The notes beneath the pieces were generated by a model, which saw only the letters and a program-made list of their open reading frames with translations, ran no database searches and was not told the origin of the DNA. A DNA stretch of 64,000 nt from positions 42,033 through 106,032 of the forward strand of contig NZ_JAAATY010000033.1 of NCBI RefSeq assembly GCF_013280595.1, in the 5' to 3' direction. The position numbers were made by a program, and so were the translations under genes. The DNA comes from Kibdelosporangium persicum. Its GTDB lineage: Bacteria; Actinomycetota; Actinomycetes; Mycobacteriales; Pseudonocardiaceae. Shown here in pieces: positions 43,787-52,950 of the stretch (position 1 is its first letter; each line of letters starts with the position of its first letter).

Positions 43787-46700
43787 CTAAGGGCGGACGC
43801 GCCGCAGCACGCCTGCCAGGTGTTCGGCGATCGCGTTGACGTGAGGCGGGTCCAGCAGCGAAAGGTGATGTCCTGGCACCGTCACCACTTCCAGGTCGGT
43901 GCAGACCGCGTCCCAGCCACGGGCCGGATCGGTGCGGTCGAACCGCGGGTCACGAAGCCCGCCGGGCACTGAGGATTCGGCGCTGTAGAAGACGACCGGT
44001 CCGTGGTACGGCTTCGGCCGGTACCGTTCCAGCAGCCGGGCGTCCAGGAAGGACGCTCGCTGGTGGGCCAGGATCGCGGCGCTGACCTGCTCGTTGATCA
44101 GCCCGGCTGACAGGATCGTGGCGATCAGCAGGTCCGCCTGCTCCTCCTCGTCCAGTTTGGCCAGTTCCCGGTACGGCAACTCGATCCGCTTGCCGTAACT
44201 GGTCCGCAGGAACTCGCCGAACCGCTGGAACCGCTGTCGCATCCGCTCGATCTCGGTCAGCCCGGGGTCGTGCGGCAACGGCAGGATCGGGTCGATCAGA
44301 GTCAGGACCTCGACGGAGTGCCCTTCGGCGGTGAGCCGCTGTGCCATCTCGAAAGCCAGGAAGCCGCCGAAGGACCAGCCGGCCAGCCGGTACGGACCGC
44401 TCGGCTGGATCGACCGGAGCTCCGCCAGGAACCGCTCGGTGCGTTGCTCGACGGTCCTGGTGTCGTCGATCCGGTCGAATCCATAGGCCGGAACGTCCAG
44501 CAGGTCGACGAGTTGGCGGAACACCGCCGTGTCACCGCCGCCGGGGTGGAAGAAGAACACCGGGTCCTCGCCCGCACGCAGGACCCGGACCGGCCCGGTC
44601 GCGCGATCAGCCGCGCGCACGAGGTTGGCCATGAGTTCGACGGTCGGCCCAGCGAACAACTCGGCCGTACTGAACTCGTGCCCGGACCGTGTCGCCAGCA
44701 GGGCAGCGACTTGCCCGGCTTGCCTTTCGTCGCCACGGAATTCGTGGGTCACGCCGACCGGGACGCCGAGCACGTCCTGCCACACCGACGCGACCAGCCG
44801 CTCGGCCGCGTCACGAGGTGGCACCAGGACCGTGGACTCCAGCGTCTTCTCGGTGTCCGCGATGCCGATCTCGGTGTACACGCGGGTGCACAGTTCGGTG
44901 AGGGACGCGCCGGTGAGCAGGACCGAAACCGGCAGGTTGATCTCCAGATCGTGCTGCAACGCGTTACGAATCCGCATGGCCAGCAGGGAGTCCACGCCCA
45001 GACTGGTCAACGGCAGGTCGCCGGCGAGAGCGTCGTCGGCCAGGCCCATGACGGAGGCGACACGGAAGCGGACCTGAGCGGCCACGAGCCGCCGTGCCTC
45101 CGGCGGACGGCAGGAACGAACGGCGGCCATCCCCGGCCAGTCGTCGGATTCCGTGACCTTGTGCCGGGCAAGCACCTCGGCGAAGAACGGAATCCCGGCA
45201 AGGTCGGGGAATTCCGTCACCAGCCGGGACGTGTGCAACCGGACCGCACCGACGCGGGCACGCCCGGAGCTGATCACGTCCTCGATCAGGCCGAGCCCTT
45301 CGGCCGGGCTGACCGGGTGGATCCACGGGACGTCGAGGTCCGCGGCCGCGCCCACTTCCGCCCACGTGCCCCAGTTGATCGTCGCCGCAGGCAGGCCATC
45401 CGCCTGCCGGAGCGCCACCAGTGCGTCGAGATACGCGTTCGCGGAGGCGTAGGCCGGTTGCCCAGGCAGGCCGTGCAAGGCGGTGGCGGACGAGAACCCG
45501 AGCCACCAGTCCAGGTCGTATCCCAGGCTGGCCTCGTGCAGCCGCCACGCGCCGTCCGCCTTGGGCCGCCACGTTCTCCGTAGTGTGGTTTCGTCCAAAA
45601 GCGACACTGGACTGTCGTCGAACACCGCCGCCGCGTGCGCTACACCACGGGGGTTTCCGGCGGCTTCGAGCAAACGTTTGGCCACAGCTGGTTCCGCGAC
45701 ATCACCCAGGACGATTTCGACCGTCGTTCCATTGGACCGCAGCTCCTCGATCACGGCGGCGGCAGCGGGACCGGGTGGTTTTCGTCCATTGAGGACCAGT
45801 CGGGCGGCGCCGCGATCGGCCAGCCAACCGGCCAGCAGCAGGCCAAGGCCGCCGAGACCGCCGGTGATCACGTAACCACCGTCCGGACGGACCGCGGGAG
45901 CGACCGGTGTGGGCGCGGACGCGCTGGTCAGGCGGGCCACGTATCGACGTCCATCGCGCCACGCGACTTCGTCGTCGGGGGCTCCGGCCGTGAGTTCGGT
46001 TCCGAGATCGGCGATGTCGTCGAGATCAAGCCAGCTCGCCTGGATAGCCGGGTGCTCGAAGGACAGGACCCGCACGAGTCCTCGAAGCGACGAGGGCCCG
46101 GGCTGTCCTCGGTCGCGGGGGACAACCGTCGCGGCTGAGCGTGTGACCAGCCACAACCTCGGTGGCTTGCCAGGCAGGTCGGCCAAGGCTCGCGCCCATC
46201 GCACACTGTCGAGCACGGCCCATTTGCCGGTTTCGGGCCCGTCGGCCTCATCCTCCGGCACGAGCAGAGCCACGGCCGACGGCCGGGCCACCGCCAGGAC
46301 ATCGATGTCCAGTGTGGACACCACGCGACAGGACGATCCCGTGGCCCCGACTGCGGACAAAGCCCGTTGCGCCAGCGGGTGTCCCGGTTCGGCGACGATG
46401 ACCACACTGCCTGGTTCTCCGCTGGTGGACAGGTCGGCTCGCTGCCATTCGTGGGCGAGCAGGCATTCCCGCAGCGGCGTGGCGAAGCGCGAACGCTCGA
46501 CCCTGCGCACGAACACCCCGGTGATCTCCAGCAGTACCTGGTCCTCGGTGTCGACCAGACGGACATCACCGATCAGCCCGCCGTCGCCGGGCGTGACCGA
46601 AACATGCGTTCGGACACCCGTGCCCGGATCGCCGAGCAGCCGTACCCGGCCGAATTCCATGGGCACGTAACGGACATCGGCCTCGGTCGACCCCACGGCA

Positions 46701-49700
46701 GCGACGATGCCCTGCAAGCACGCGTCCACCAATGCGGGATGGATCAGGTAGCCCGCCCGAGGCGCGGCTTCGGGCACCGTGACTGTCACCACAGCAGTGC
46801 CATCACCGTGGTATGCCTCGGTGACGCCAGTGAACGCGGGCCCGTAGTCGACGCCGAGCGATCGCAGCCGGTCGTAGAGATCCTTGACCGGTTCGTCGCA
46901 CGAAGCCGCCGGATGCCATTCGGTGCCGTCGGCATCGGTGATCGACACCGAGCAGTGCGCGATCCACCTGCCGTCCGTTCCCTTGGTGTGGAAGAGGATT
47001 TCGTCACGGGTGCATGTCGTGGTGATCCAGGTGTGTTCGGTCAGCGGCAGTGGTTCGTGCAGGGTCAGTGCGCGCAGGCCCAGTTTCTCGGCGGGCCGGT
47101 CCAAAGCCGTGGCCGCGGCGGCGAAGGCCATCTCGACGAAACACGACCCGGCGAGCACTGCGGTGCCGTCGATGCGGTGGTCGGCCAGCCAGGGGTGCCG
47201 TTGTGTGCCGAGGTCGGCCCGCCACAGGTGGACGTCCTGGCCCGGGAGTTCGCAGTGTGTCCCCAGCAACGGGTGGTCTCCCGCCGGGGCCGCCGCGGAC
47301 ACCGGGGGAACCCAGTATTCCTCGTGTTCCCAGGCGGTCAGGGGCAGGTCGATCAGCCGTCCCGAGGTCGGCGGAGGCTGGTCGCCGTCAGCGATGAGAG
47401 CGCCGAGGTTGGCGTGGAAGCTGCCGGGCTCGTCGCGGCGCAAGGTGCCCAGCACGGTCGCGTCCTCGACCGTCTCGCGGATCGCATGCCGCAGCAGGGG
47501 ATGCGCCGAGATCTCGACGAACGCCCGGTACCCGTCGCGCCGCGCGGCCTCGACCGCCTGGGCGAACCGGACCGGCCTGCGCACGTTGGCCACCCAGTAG
47601 TCGGCGTCGAACCAGGCCGTATCGAGTGCCGCCGGGTAGATCGGGACGACCGGGTCCATTGCTTCCACAGTGGACAGTTCGGCGCGCAGCGCCGCGGTGA
47701 TCGGCTCGACCAGCCTGGAGTGCCCGGCCACGGTCGACTTGATCAGCCCGGTGCCCACCCCGCGTTTGCTCACCTCGGTGACCAGTTCGAGCACGTCATC
47801 CACCGGACCGGCGACGACGGTCTGCCGTGGCGCGTTGAACACCGCCAGATCCACCGTGGGATGACCGGTCAGCAGGTCGGCGACCTCGTCGGCGGACATC
47901 TCCAGCATGGCCATCGCGCCGGTGCCTGCCGTGGTAGCCAGCAGACGTGCTCTCGTCCGTACGATTCGCACGCCGTCCGCCAGGGAGACCGCTCCGGCGA
48001 CGACCGCCGCCGCGACCTCGCCGAGCGAGTGCCCGATGACCGCGGCGGGCTGCATCCCGTAGTGCTGCCACAGCCGTGCCAAGGCCACCTGCAGGCCGAA
48101 CAGCACAGGCTGCAACTCCTCGAACGCCTCCGGCACCGTACCTTCCGCCAGAACCTCGGACAGTGGAATACCGGCGTCGTCGATCTCCGCCACGGCCTCC
48201 GCGAAAGCAGGTTCCTCGATCAGCAGCCGTTGCCCCATGCCCGCCCATTGCGCGCCCTGCCCGGAGAAAACCCAGACGACACCTTGGCCCACGCGGTCCC
48301 GCTGACCCAGCGCGACGCCGGGCGCGGCCGTGCCAGCGGCCAGGGATCGCAGGCCGGAGACCAGCCCTTCGCGGCCTCGTGCGGTGACGACGGCCCGGAC
48401 CCGGCCACTCGCCCTTCGGGCGAGTGTATGCTCCACATCAGACAGATCAGCGTCGGCGCCCGGGCCGGTCAGCCAGTCCGCCAAACGCTCGGACGCACGC
48501 CTCACGCGCGCCTGCGAGTGTCCCGCCACCAGGAACTGGCCGCGACCCAGTTTCCGTCCACTGTGGTCGGACTCAGGTGCCTGTTCGACGACGACGTGTG
48601 CGTTGGTGCCGCCGAACCCGAAGCCCGACACCCCGGCGATCGAGGGCCGTCCGTGATCCGGCCACGGCCGCTGGTCGTACGCCACTGCAAGACGGAGGCG
48701 CTCGAAGGGAATGTGCGGATTGGGCTCACGGAAGTGCAGGCTCGCCGGAATCCGCCGGTGGACCAGCGCGAGCACGACCTTGATCAGCCCGGTGATCCCG
48801 GCCGCCGCCTCCAGGTGGCCCAGGTTGGTCTTGACCGACCCGACCAGCAGCGGCCGTTCCCGCCGGGCCGCCTGGCCGAGCACGGCGCCGAGCGCTCCGG
48901 CCTCGATCGGATCGCCGAGCAACGTTCCGGTGCCGTGCGCCTCCACGTAGTCCACGTCCGCCGGGTCCACGCCCGCCGAGGCGTACGCGGCCTCCAGCAA
49001 CGCCTGCTGCGCTTCGGGATTGGGCGCGGTCAGGCCGTTGGACCGGCCATCGGAGTTCACCGCGGACCCACGCAACACCGCCAGTACTCGATCCTGGTCG
49101 CGCACAGCGGTGCTCAACGGCTTGAGCACGACCACCGCCACACCCTCCGCCCGGCCGATGCCGTTCGCGGACGCGTCGAAGGCCTTGCAGAGCCCGTCGG
49201 GCGCGGACACCCCCATCTGGTCGAAGGTCGCGGTCACGCCCGGTCCAAGCAGGAGGTTGGCACCGGCCGCGATCGCGAGCTCGCTCTCGCCGTCGCGCAG
49301 GCTCCGCATCGCGAGGTGCACCGCGACCAACGAGGACGAACACGCCGTGTCCACCGCGATGCTGGGGCCACGCAGGTCGAAGACGTACGACACCCGGTTG
49401 GCCGCGACACTTGACGACGCACCCGTGGCGGTCCACGGATCCACCCGGCTGACGTCACCGAGGGTGAGCCTGCTGTACTCGTTGCCGCTGATCCCGACGA
49501 ACACCCCGGTCCGGCTGCCGCGCAACCGGTCCGGCGCCATTCCGGCGTCCTCCAGCGCTTCCTGCGTCACTTCGAGCAGCAGCCGTTGCTGCGGGTCCGC
49601 CACCGCCGCCTCACGCGGGGCGATCCCGAAGAAGTCCGCGTCGAACCCGGCGACGTCGTCGAGAAACCCGCCCCATCGGGTCGTTCTGGCCAGGCGGTCG

Positions 49701-50125
49701 ACCTGTTCGGGCGAATCGTGCCCGAACTGGTCCCACCGCCCGGCGGGCACCGGGCTGACCGCGTTTCGGCCGTCCACCAACAAGTCCCACAGTTCCGCCG
49801 GGCTGGTCACGCCGCCGGGCAGGCGGCAACCGATGCCGACGACCGCGATCGGTTCGCCGGTGACACCGGACGGCACCGGCCGGGTGCCGTCCGGCTCGTC
49901 CAGCAACGCGGCGGTGAGCGCGGCGATCGTGGAGTGCCGCCAGACCAAGGTCGCGGGCAGTTCCCGGCCCAGCACGTCCGAGAGGTCGCCGGCGAGCTGG
50001 ACGGCCTCCCGGGAGGTCAGGCCGTATTCGGTCAGCGGCCGGTCGGCGTCTACTTCGGACGGATCGATCCGGCACACCGCGGCGATCGCCCGCACCAGCC
50101 ATTCCCGTAGCCGCGCCGCGGTCAT
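43787..50125 (-). CDS. Type I polyketide synthase: ACP-KS-AT-DH-KR-ACP-(ACP)-TE
   Basis: 2112 aa; ATG 50125 overlaps the FAAL stop (ATGA). Domains in order: ACP with Ser38 (YGLTS); KS with Cys262 ('DTACSSSL'), His397 and His437; AT with Ser700 ('GHSLGE') and an atypical VAGH at ~799-802 where malonyl/methylmalonyl ATs have HAFH/YASH; DH with His983 and the DxxxQ pair (1134, 1138), the usual Pro of the HxxxGxxxxP motif replaced by Ala; KR with a Rossmann motif (~1420), catalytic Ser ~1545, Tyr1559 and a B-type-like 'VFDD'; ACP with Ser1713; a third carrier-like unit (~1770-1840) with no Ser at the attachment site; and a thioesterase with Ser1918 (GWSFG). No enoylreductase. The N-terminal ACP fits loading by the adjacent FAAL, as in Pks13. 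Confidence 0.93.
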   Translation of the reverse strand: MTAARLREWLVRAIAAVCRIDPSEVDADRPLTEYGLTSREAVQLAGDLSDVLGRELPATLVWRHSTIAALTAALLDEPDGTRPVPSGVTGEPIAVVGIGCRLPGGVTSPAELWDLLVDGRNAVSPVPAGRWDQFGHDSPEQVDRLARTTRWGGFLDDVAGFDADFFGIAPREAAVADPQQRLLLEVTQEALEDAGMAPDRLRGSRTGVFVGISGNEYSRLTLGDVSRVDPWTATGASSSVAANRVSYVFDLRGPSIAVDTACSSSLVAVHLAMRSLRDGESELAIAAGANLLLGPGVTATFDQMGVSAPDGLCKAFDASANGIGRAEGVAVVVLKPLSTAVRDQDRVLAVLRGSAVNSDGRSNGLTAPNPEAQQALLEAAYASAGVDPADVDYVEAHGTGTLLGDPIEAGALGAVLGQAARRERPLLVGSVKTNLGHLEAAAGITGLIKVVLALVHRRIPASLHFREPNPHIPFERLRLAVAYDQRPWPDHGRPSIAGVSGFGFGGTNAHVVVEQAPESDHSGRKLGRGQFLVAGHSQARVRRASERLADWLTGPGADADLSDVEHTLARRASGRVRAVVTARGREGLVSGLRSLAAGTAAPGVALGQRDRVGQGVVWVFSGQGAQWAGMGQRLLIEEPAFAEAVAEIDDAGIPLSEVLAEGTVPEAFEELQPVLFGLQVALARLWQHYGMQPAAVIGHSLGEVAAAVVAGAVSLADGVRIVRTRARLLATTAGTGAMAMLEMSADEVADLLTGHPTVDLAVFNAPRQTVVAGPVDDVLELVTEVSKRGVGTGLIKSTVAGHSRLVEPITAALRAELSTVEAMDPVVPIYPAALDTAWFDADYWVANVRRPVRFAQAVEAARRDGYRAFVEISAHPLLRHAIRETVEDATVLGTLRRDEPGSFHANLGALIADGDQPPPTSGRLIDLPLTAWEHEEYWVPPVSAAAPAGDHPLLGTHCELPGQDVHLWRADLGTQRHPWLADHRIDGTAVLAGSCFVEMAFAAAATALDRPAEKLGLRALTLHEPLPLTEHTWITTTCTRDEILFHTKGTDGRWIAHCSVSITDADGTEWHPAASCDEPVKDLYDRLRSLGVDYGPAFTGVTEAYHGDGTAVVTVTVPEAAPRAGYLIHPALVDACLQGIVAAVGSTEADVRYVPMEFGRVRLLGDPGTGVRTHVSVTPGDGGLIGDVRLVDTEDQVLLEITGVFVRRVERSRFATPLRECLLAHEWQRADLSTSGEPGSVVIVAEPGHPLAQRALSAVGATGSSCRVVSTLDIDVLAVARPSAVALLVPEDEADGPETGKWAVLDSVRWARALADLPGKPPRLWLVTRSAATVVPRDRGQPGPSSLRGLVRVLSFEHPAIQASWLDLDDIADLGTELTAGAPDDEVAWRDGRRYVARLTSASAPTPVAPAVRPDGGYVITGGLGGLGLLLAGWLADRGAARLVLNGRKPPGPAAAAVIEELRSNGTTVEIVLGDVAEPAVAKRLLEAAGNPRGVAHAAAVFDDSPVSLLDETTLRRTWRPKADGAWRLHEASLGYDLDWWLGFSSATALHGLPGQPAYASANAYLDALVALRQADGLPAATINWGTWAEVGAAADLDVPWIHPVSPAEGLGLIEDVISSGRARVGAVRLHTSRLVTEFPDLAGIPFFAEVLARHKVTESDDWPGMAAVRSCRPPEARRLVAAQVRFRVASVMGLADDALAGDLPLTSLGVDSLLAMRIRNALQHDLEINLPVSVLLTGASLTELCTRVYTEIGIADTEKTLESTVLVPPRDAAERLVASVWQDVLGVPVGVTHEFRGDERQAGQVAALLATRSGHEFSTAELFAGPTVELMANLVRAADRATGPVRVLRAGEDPVFFFHPGGGDTAVFRQLVDLLDVPAYGFDRIDDTRTVEQRTERFLAELRSIQPSGPYRLAGWSFGGFLAFEMAQRLTAEGHSVEVLTLIDPILPLPHDPGLTEIERMRQRFQRFGEFLRTSYGKRIELPYRELAKLDEEEQADLLIATILSAGLINEQVSAAILAHQRASFLDARLLERYRPKPYHGPVVFYSAESSVPGGLRDPRFDRTDPARGWDAVCTDLEVVTVPGHHLSLLDPPHVNAIAEHLAGVLRRVRP

Positions 50126-51840
50126 CGCAGGTCTCCGTCGAGATAGCGGCGGCGGGTCGCCGACCGCGCGATCTTGCCGCTGGACGTGCGCGACACCGCC
50201 CCCGGCGGCACCAGCACGAAATCCAGCAACCGCAAGTCATGCCGCTGTGACACGGCCGCACGGACCCGGCGCCCGATCTCGCCGGCCAGGTCGTCCTCCA
50301 GAGTGACGTGGGACGAGTGCTCCGCTACGACCACCGGGCCCTCCCTGCCGTCGCGTTCGATGCCGAACACCGCGACCCGGTCGCGCCGGATCGCCGGATG
50401 TGCCTGCTGCACAGTCGTTTCGATGTCCTGCGGGTAGTGGTTCGTGCCGTCGACGATGACCAGGTCCTTGAGCCGTCCGGTGACGTACAGCTCGCCCGCG
50501 TGGATCACGCCGAGGTCTCCGGTGCGCAGCCATCCAGCGTCCGGTTTTCCGCCGGTCAGGCGCCCGTCGAACGTCTCGGCCGACCGTTCCGGCTGCCGCC
50601 AGTACCCGTCGGCGACGTTGGGGCCGTGCACCCAGATCTCTCCGACGACACCGTCCTGCGTCTCCCGCCCGTCGACCACGATCCGCACGTCCTGACCGAC
50701 GGACCGGCCCACGGACACCAGCCGCGTCGCCCGGTCGGCGTGTTCGTCGACCAGCACGGCTCGCTCACCTGGGCCCAGCCGGGTCCGGTCGAACGCCACG
50801 ACCTTCGGTGCCGTGCCTGGCGGTGTCGTGCTGACGAACACCGTCGCCTCGGCGAGTCCGTACGACGGCCGGTGCGCGCTCGCCCGGAACCCCAACGGCC
50901 CGGCCACGACCAGGAAGTCGCGCACGGTCTCCGCCCGGACTGGCTCACTGCCGTTGATGATCGCCTTGACGTTGCTCAGATCCAGTTCCGCGCGGTCCTT
51001 TTCGTACATACCGGCGGCCGCGTGGTCGAAGGCGAAGTTCGGCGCCGCGGTGATCACGTCGGGATACGCCGAGAGCATCGTCAACCAGCGCACCGGTTTG
51101 CGGACGAACGCGAACGGCGTGGTGAACACCGAACGGCAGCCGACGCCGACGGGCAGAGCGACCAGGTTCACCAGACCCATGTCGTGGAACAACGGCAACC
51201 AGCCCACACACGTGGAGTTCTTGTCCACGTCGAACGCCGCCCGGGCCTGCGACACGTTGGCCGCGAGCGCGCCGTGACTGATCACAGCGCCCGCCGGTTT
51301 CCTGGTCGACCCGGAGGTGTACTGCAGGTAGGCGGCCTGGTCGGCGAAGGCGGGGACCGGCTCGAAGTCCGCGTCCGGCAGTGTGTCCACGGCGAGAATT
51401 TGCTTCGGCCGCGGTACCGGCTGCTGCTCAAGCAGGTCGTCGATCGCCGGCAGGACGGTCCGGGAGGTCAGCCACACTTGCGGATCGCAGTCGGCGAGCG
51501 CGCCGACCAGCCTGGTGGCGTGCGAGCTGACCTCCGGCGCGAACAACGGGACCGCGATCATGCCCGCGTACAATGCGCCGAAGAACCCGGTGACGTAGTC
51601 GAGGTTCTGCGGGCAGAGCAACGCGACCCGTTCGCCCGGCACGCTGACCTCGGCCAGCCGCGCCGCGACCGCCCGCGCTCGACTGTCCAGTTCGGACCAT
51701 GTGAGGGTGTGCCCGACCCCGTCGGGGTGGTCGAGATAGTCGATGAACGTGAAGGCAGGGCCGTTGTCGGCGGCACGGCCGGCGAGCACACGGCTCACCG
51801 GCTCGAATCCCATCGAGAACGCATTACGTCGAACAGACAT
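50122..51840 (-). CDS. Fatty acyl-AMP ligase (FAAL, FadD32-like)
   Basis: 572 aa from ATG 51840; ATG 51852 is an alternative. Motifs: 'LQYTSGSTRKPAGAVISHG' (ATP loop), 'GWLPLFHDMGL', 'FAFVRKPVRWL' and 'APNFAFD', all characteristic of FAALs rather than CoA ligases; then 'PSYGLAEATVF', 'GWLRTGDLG' and a C-terminal 'SSGKIARS' Lys. FAALs make an acyl-adenylate and pass the acyl chain straight to an ACP. The overlapping PKS begins with an ACP, giving a FadD32-Pks13-like pair. It is the first gene of the operon, ~180 bp downstream of the esterase. Confidence 0.94.
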   Translation of the reverse strand: MSVRRNAFSMGFEPVSRVLAGRAADNGPAFTFIDYLDHPDGVGHTLTWSELDSRARAVAARLAEVSVPGERVALLCPQNLDYVTGFFGALYAGMIAVPLFAPEVSSHATRLVGALADCDPQVWLTSRTVLPAIDDLLEQQPVPRPKQILAVDTLPDADFEPVPAFADQAAYLQYTSGSTRKPAGAVISHGALAANVSQARAAFDVDKNSTCVGWLPLFHDMGLVNLVALPVGVGCRSVFTTPFAFVRKPVRWLTMLSAYPDVITAAPNFAFDHAAAGMYEKDRAELDLSNVKAIINGSEPVRAETVRDFLVVAGPLGFRASAHRPSYGLAEATVFVSTTPPGTAPKVVAFDRTRLGPGERAVLVDEHADRATRLVSVGRSVGQDVRIVVDGRETQDGVVGEIWVHGPNVADGYWRQPERSAETFDGRLTGGKPDAGWLRTGDLGVIHAGELYVTGRLKDLVIVDGTNHYPQDIETTVQQAHPAIRRDRVAVFGIERDGREGPVVVAEHSSHVTLEDDLAGEIGRRVRAAVSQRHDLRLLDFVLVPPGAVSRTSSGKIARSATRRRYLDGDLR

Positions 51841-52018
51841 AGTTGACCCCATCCATGCGATTACCGCACAGGAACCGGGAGCAGGAAAGGACGCTGCGCA
51901 GGTTAACGACGGGCGAATTCGAGTCACAACAAAACGGTGATGTGACACAGGTCACCGCCGTTTACCGGCCTGCTGCTTTGTCACAACCCTTTACGTTCGC
52001 CGGGCGCGCACTGAACTT

Positions 52019-52897
52019 TCAGACACGTTTTTCACCGTCTGTGAACGCGGCGACCAGAAATGCCCACGACCGGTCCAACTCACGCTGCCACGACGGCCAG
52101 TCGTGGGTGCCCGGGCCGAAGCTCGTGCACACGGGGTGACCGATCGCCGCCATCCGCGCGGCGAAGTCCCGGCTGGTCGGCGCGATCAGCCGTTCGAGGA
52201 GCCGGTCGCCCGGCGCCGGTGGAGCACCCGGCACCCGGGTGCCGTCGCCGGCCGCGACGTAGAGACGCGTCCCGGCCAACCGCTCGGCCAGCCGGTAGGG
52301 GTTGTGGCCCGCCCAGACAGCACGCCCGGACCACCGGGGTCCCCACATGGCGTTCATCCGTTCACCCACGCTGCGCAGGAAGTACCGCAGCAACAGGGGA
52401 ACTCCGCGCCGGGTGGTGTGCAGCAGGCCGCTGTAGGAGGCGACCGCCTGGAACATCCCCGGGTTGCGGGCGGCGTACATGACGGCGCCGTAGCCGCCCA
52501 TGGACACGCCCGCCACGGCGCGCGAACGTCCCGCGCCATAGCGGGTTTCGAGTAACGACAGCAGCTCGACGATGTGAAACCGGTGCCAGGAGCGTGACTT
52601 CGGGCGTCGCCAGTCGGTGTAGAACCCGGCCCGGCCGCCCTCAGGCAGCACCACCAGCAGGCCACCGGGATGCGCCGGCGCCCGGCTGACGATGTCGGTG
52701 CGCTCCAGCCAGCACGACGGGCCGTCGTCACCGCCGTGCAGCAGATAGAGCACCGGCCAGTCACGGTCCGTACCAGGCCGCCATCCTGGGGGAGTGATCA
52801 GCAGGACGGTGACCGTCGTGTCCAACGCCGGCGAACGGATCTGCAACTCCAGCACATTCGGCCGGACAAATCGTTCCGCGACGACTTCGCAGTCCAT
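52019..52897 (-). CDS. Antigen-85-like esterase (PF00756-type)
   Basis: 292 aa from ATG 52897; a GTG directly before it is an alternative. The core has 'DWPVLYLLHGGDDGPSCWL', nucleophile Ser in 'VAGVSMGGYGAVM' and His in 'FGPGTHDWPSWQ'. It has no signal peptide. It is paralogous to the esterase at 39435 but lacks that protein's C-terminal extra domain. Upstream of the FAAL-PKS operon on the same strand, it may release or transfer the PKS product. It diverges from an MFS exporter gene with only 53 bp between start codons. Confidence 0.87.
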   Translation of the reverse strand: MDCEVVAERFVRPNVLELQIRSPALDTTVTVLLITPPGWRPGTDRDWPVLYLLHGGDDGPSCWLERTDIVSRAPAHPGGLLVVLPEGGRAGFYTDWRRPKSRSWHRFHIVELLSLLETRYGAGRSRAVAGVSMGGYGAVMYAARNPGMFQAVASYSGLLHTTRRGVPLLLRYFLRSVGERMNAMWGPRWSGRAVWAGHNPYRLAERLAGTRLYVAAGDGTRVPGAPPAPGDRLLERLIAPTSRDFAARMAAIGHPVCTSFGPGTHDWPSWQRELDRSWAFLVAAFTDGEKRV

Positions 52898-52950
52898 CAC
52901 ACCTCGCTATTGATATCCCCGGCAGTATGCCATTACCGTGATTGTCCATC

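Noticed and set aside
46367..49414. 1015-residue plus-strand open frame inside the PKS gene
   Set aside because: Antisense shadow: Arg/Gln/Gly-rich, no domains, and the opposite strand holds intact KS, AT and DH motifs.
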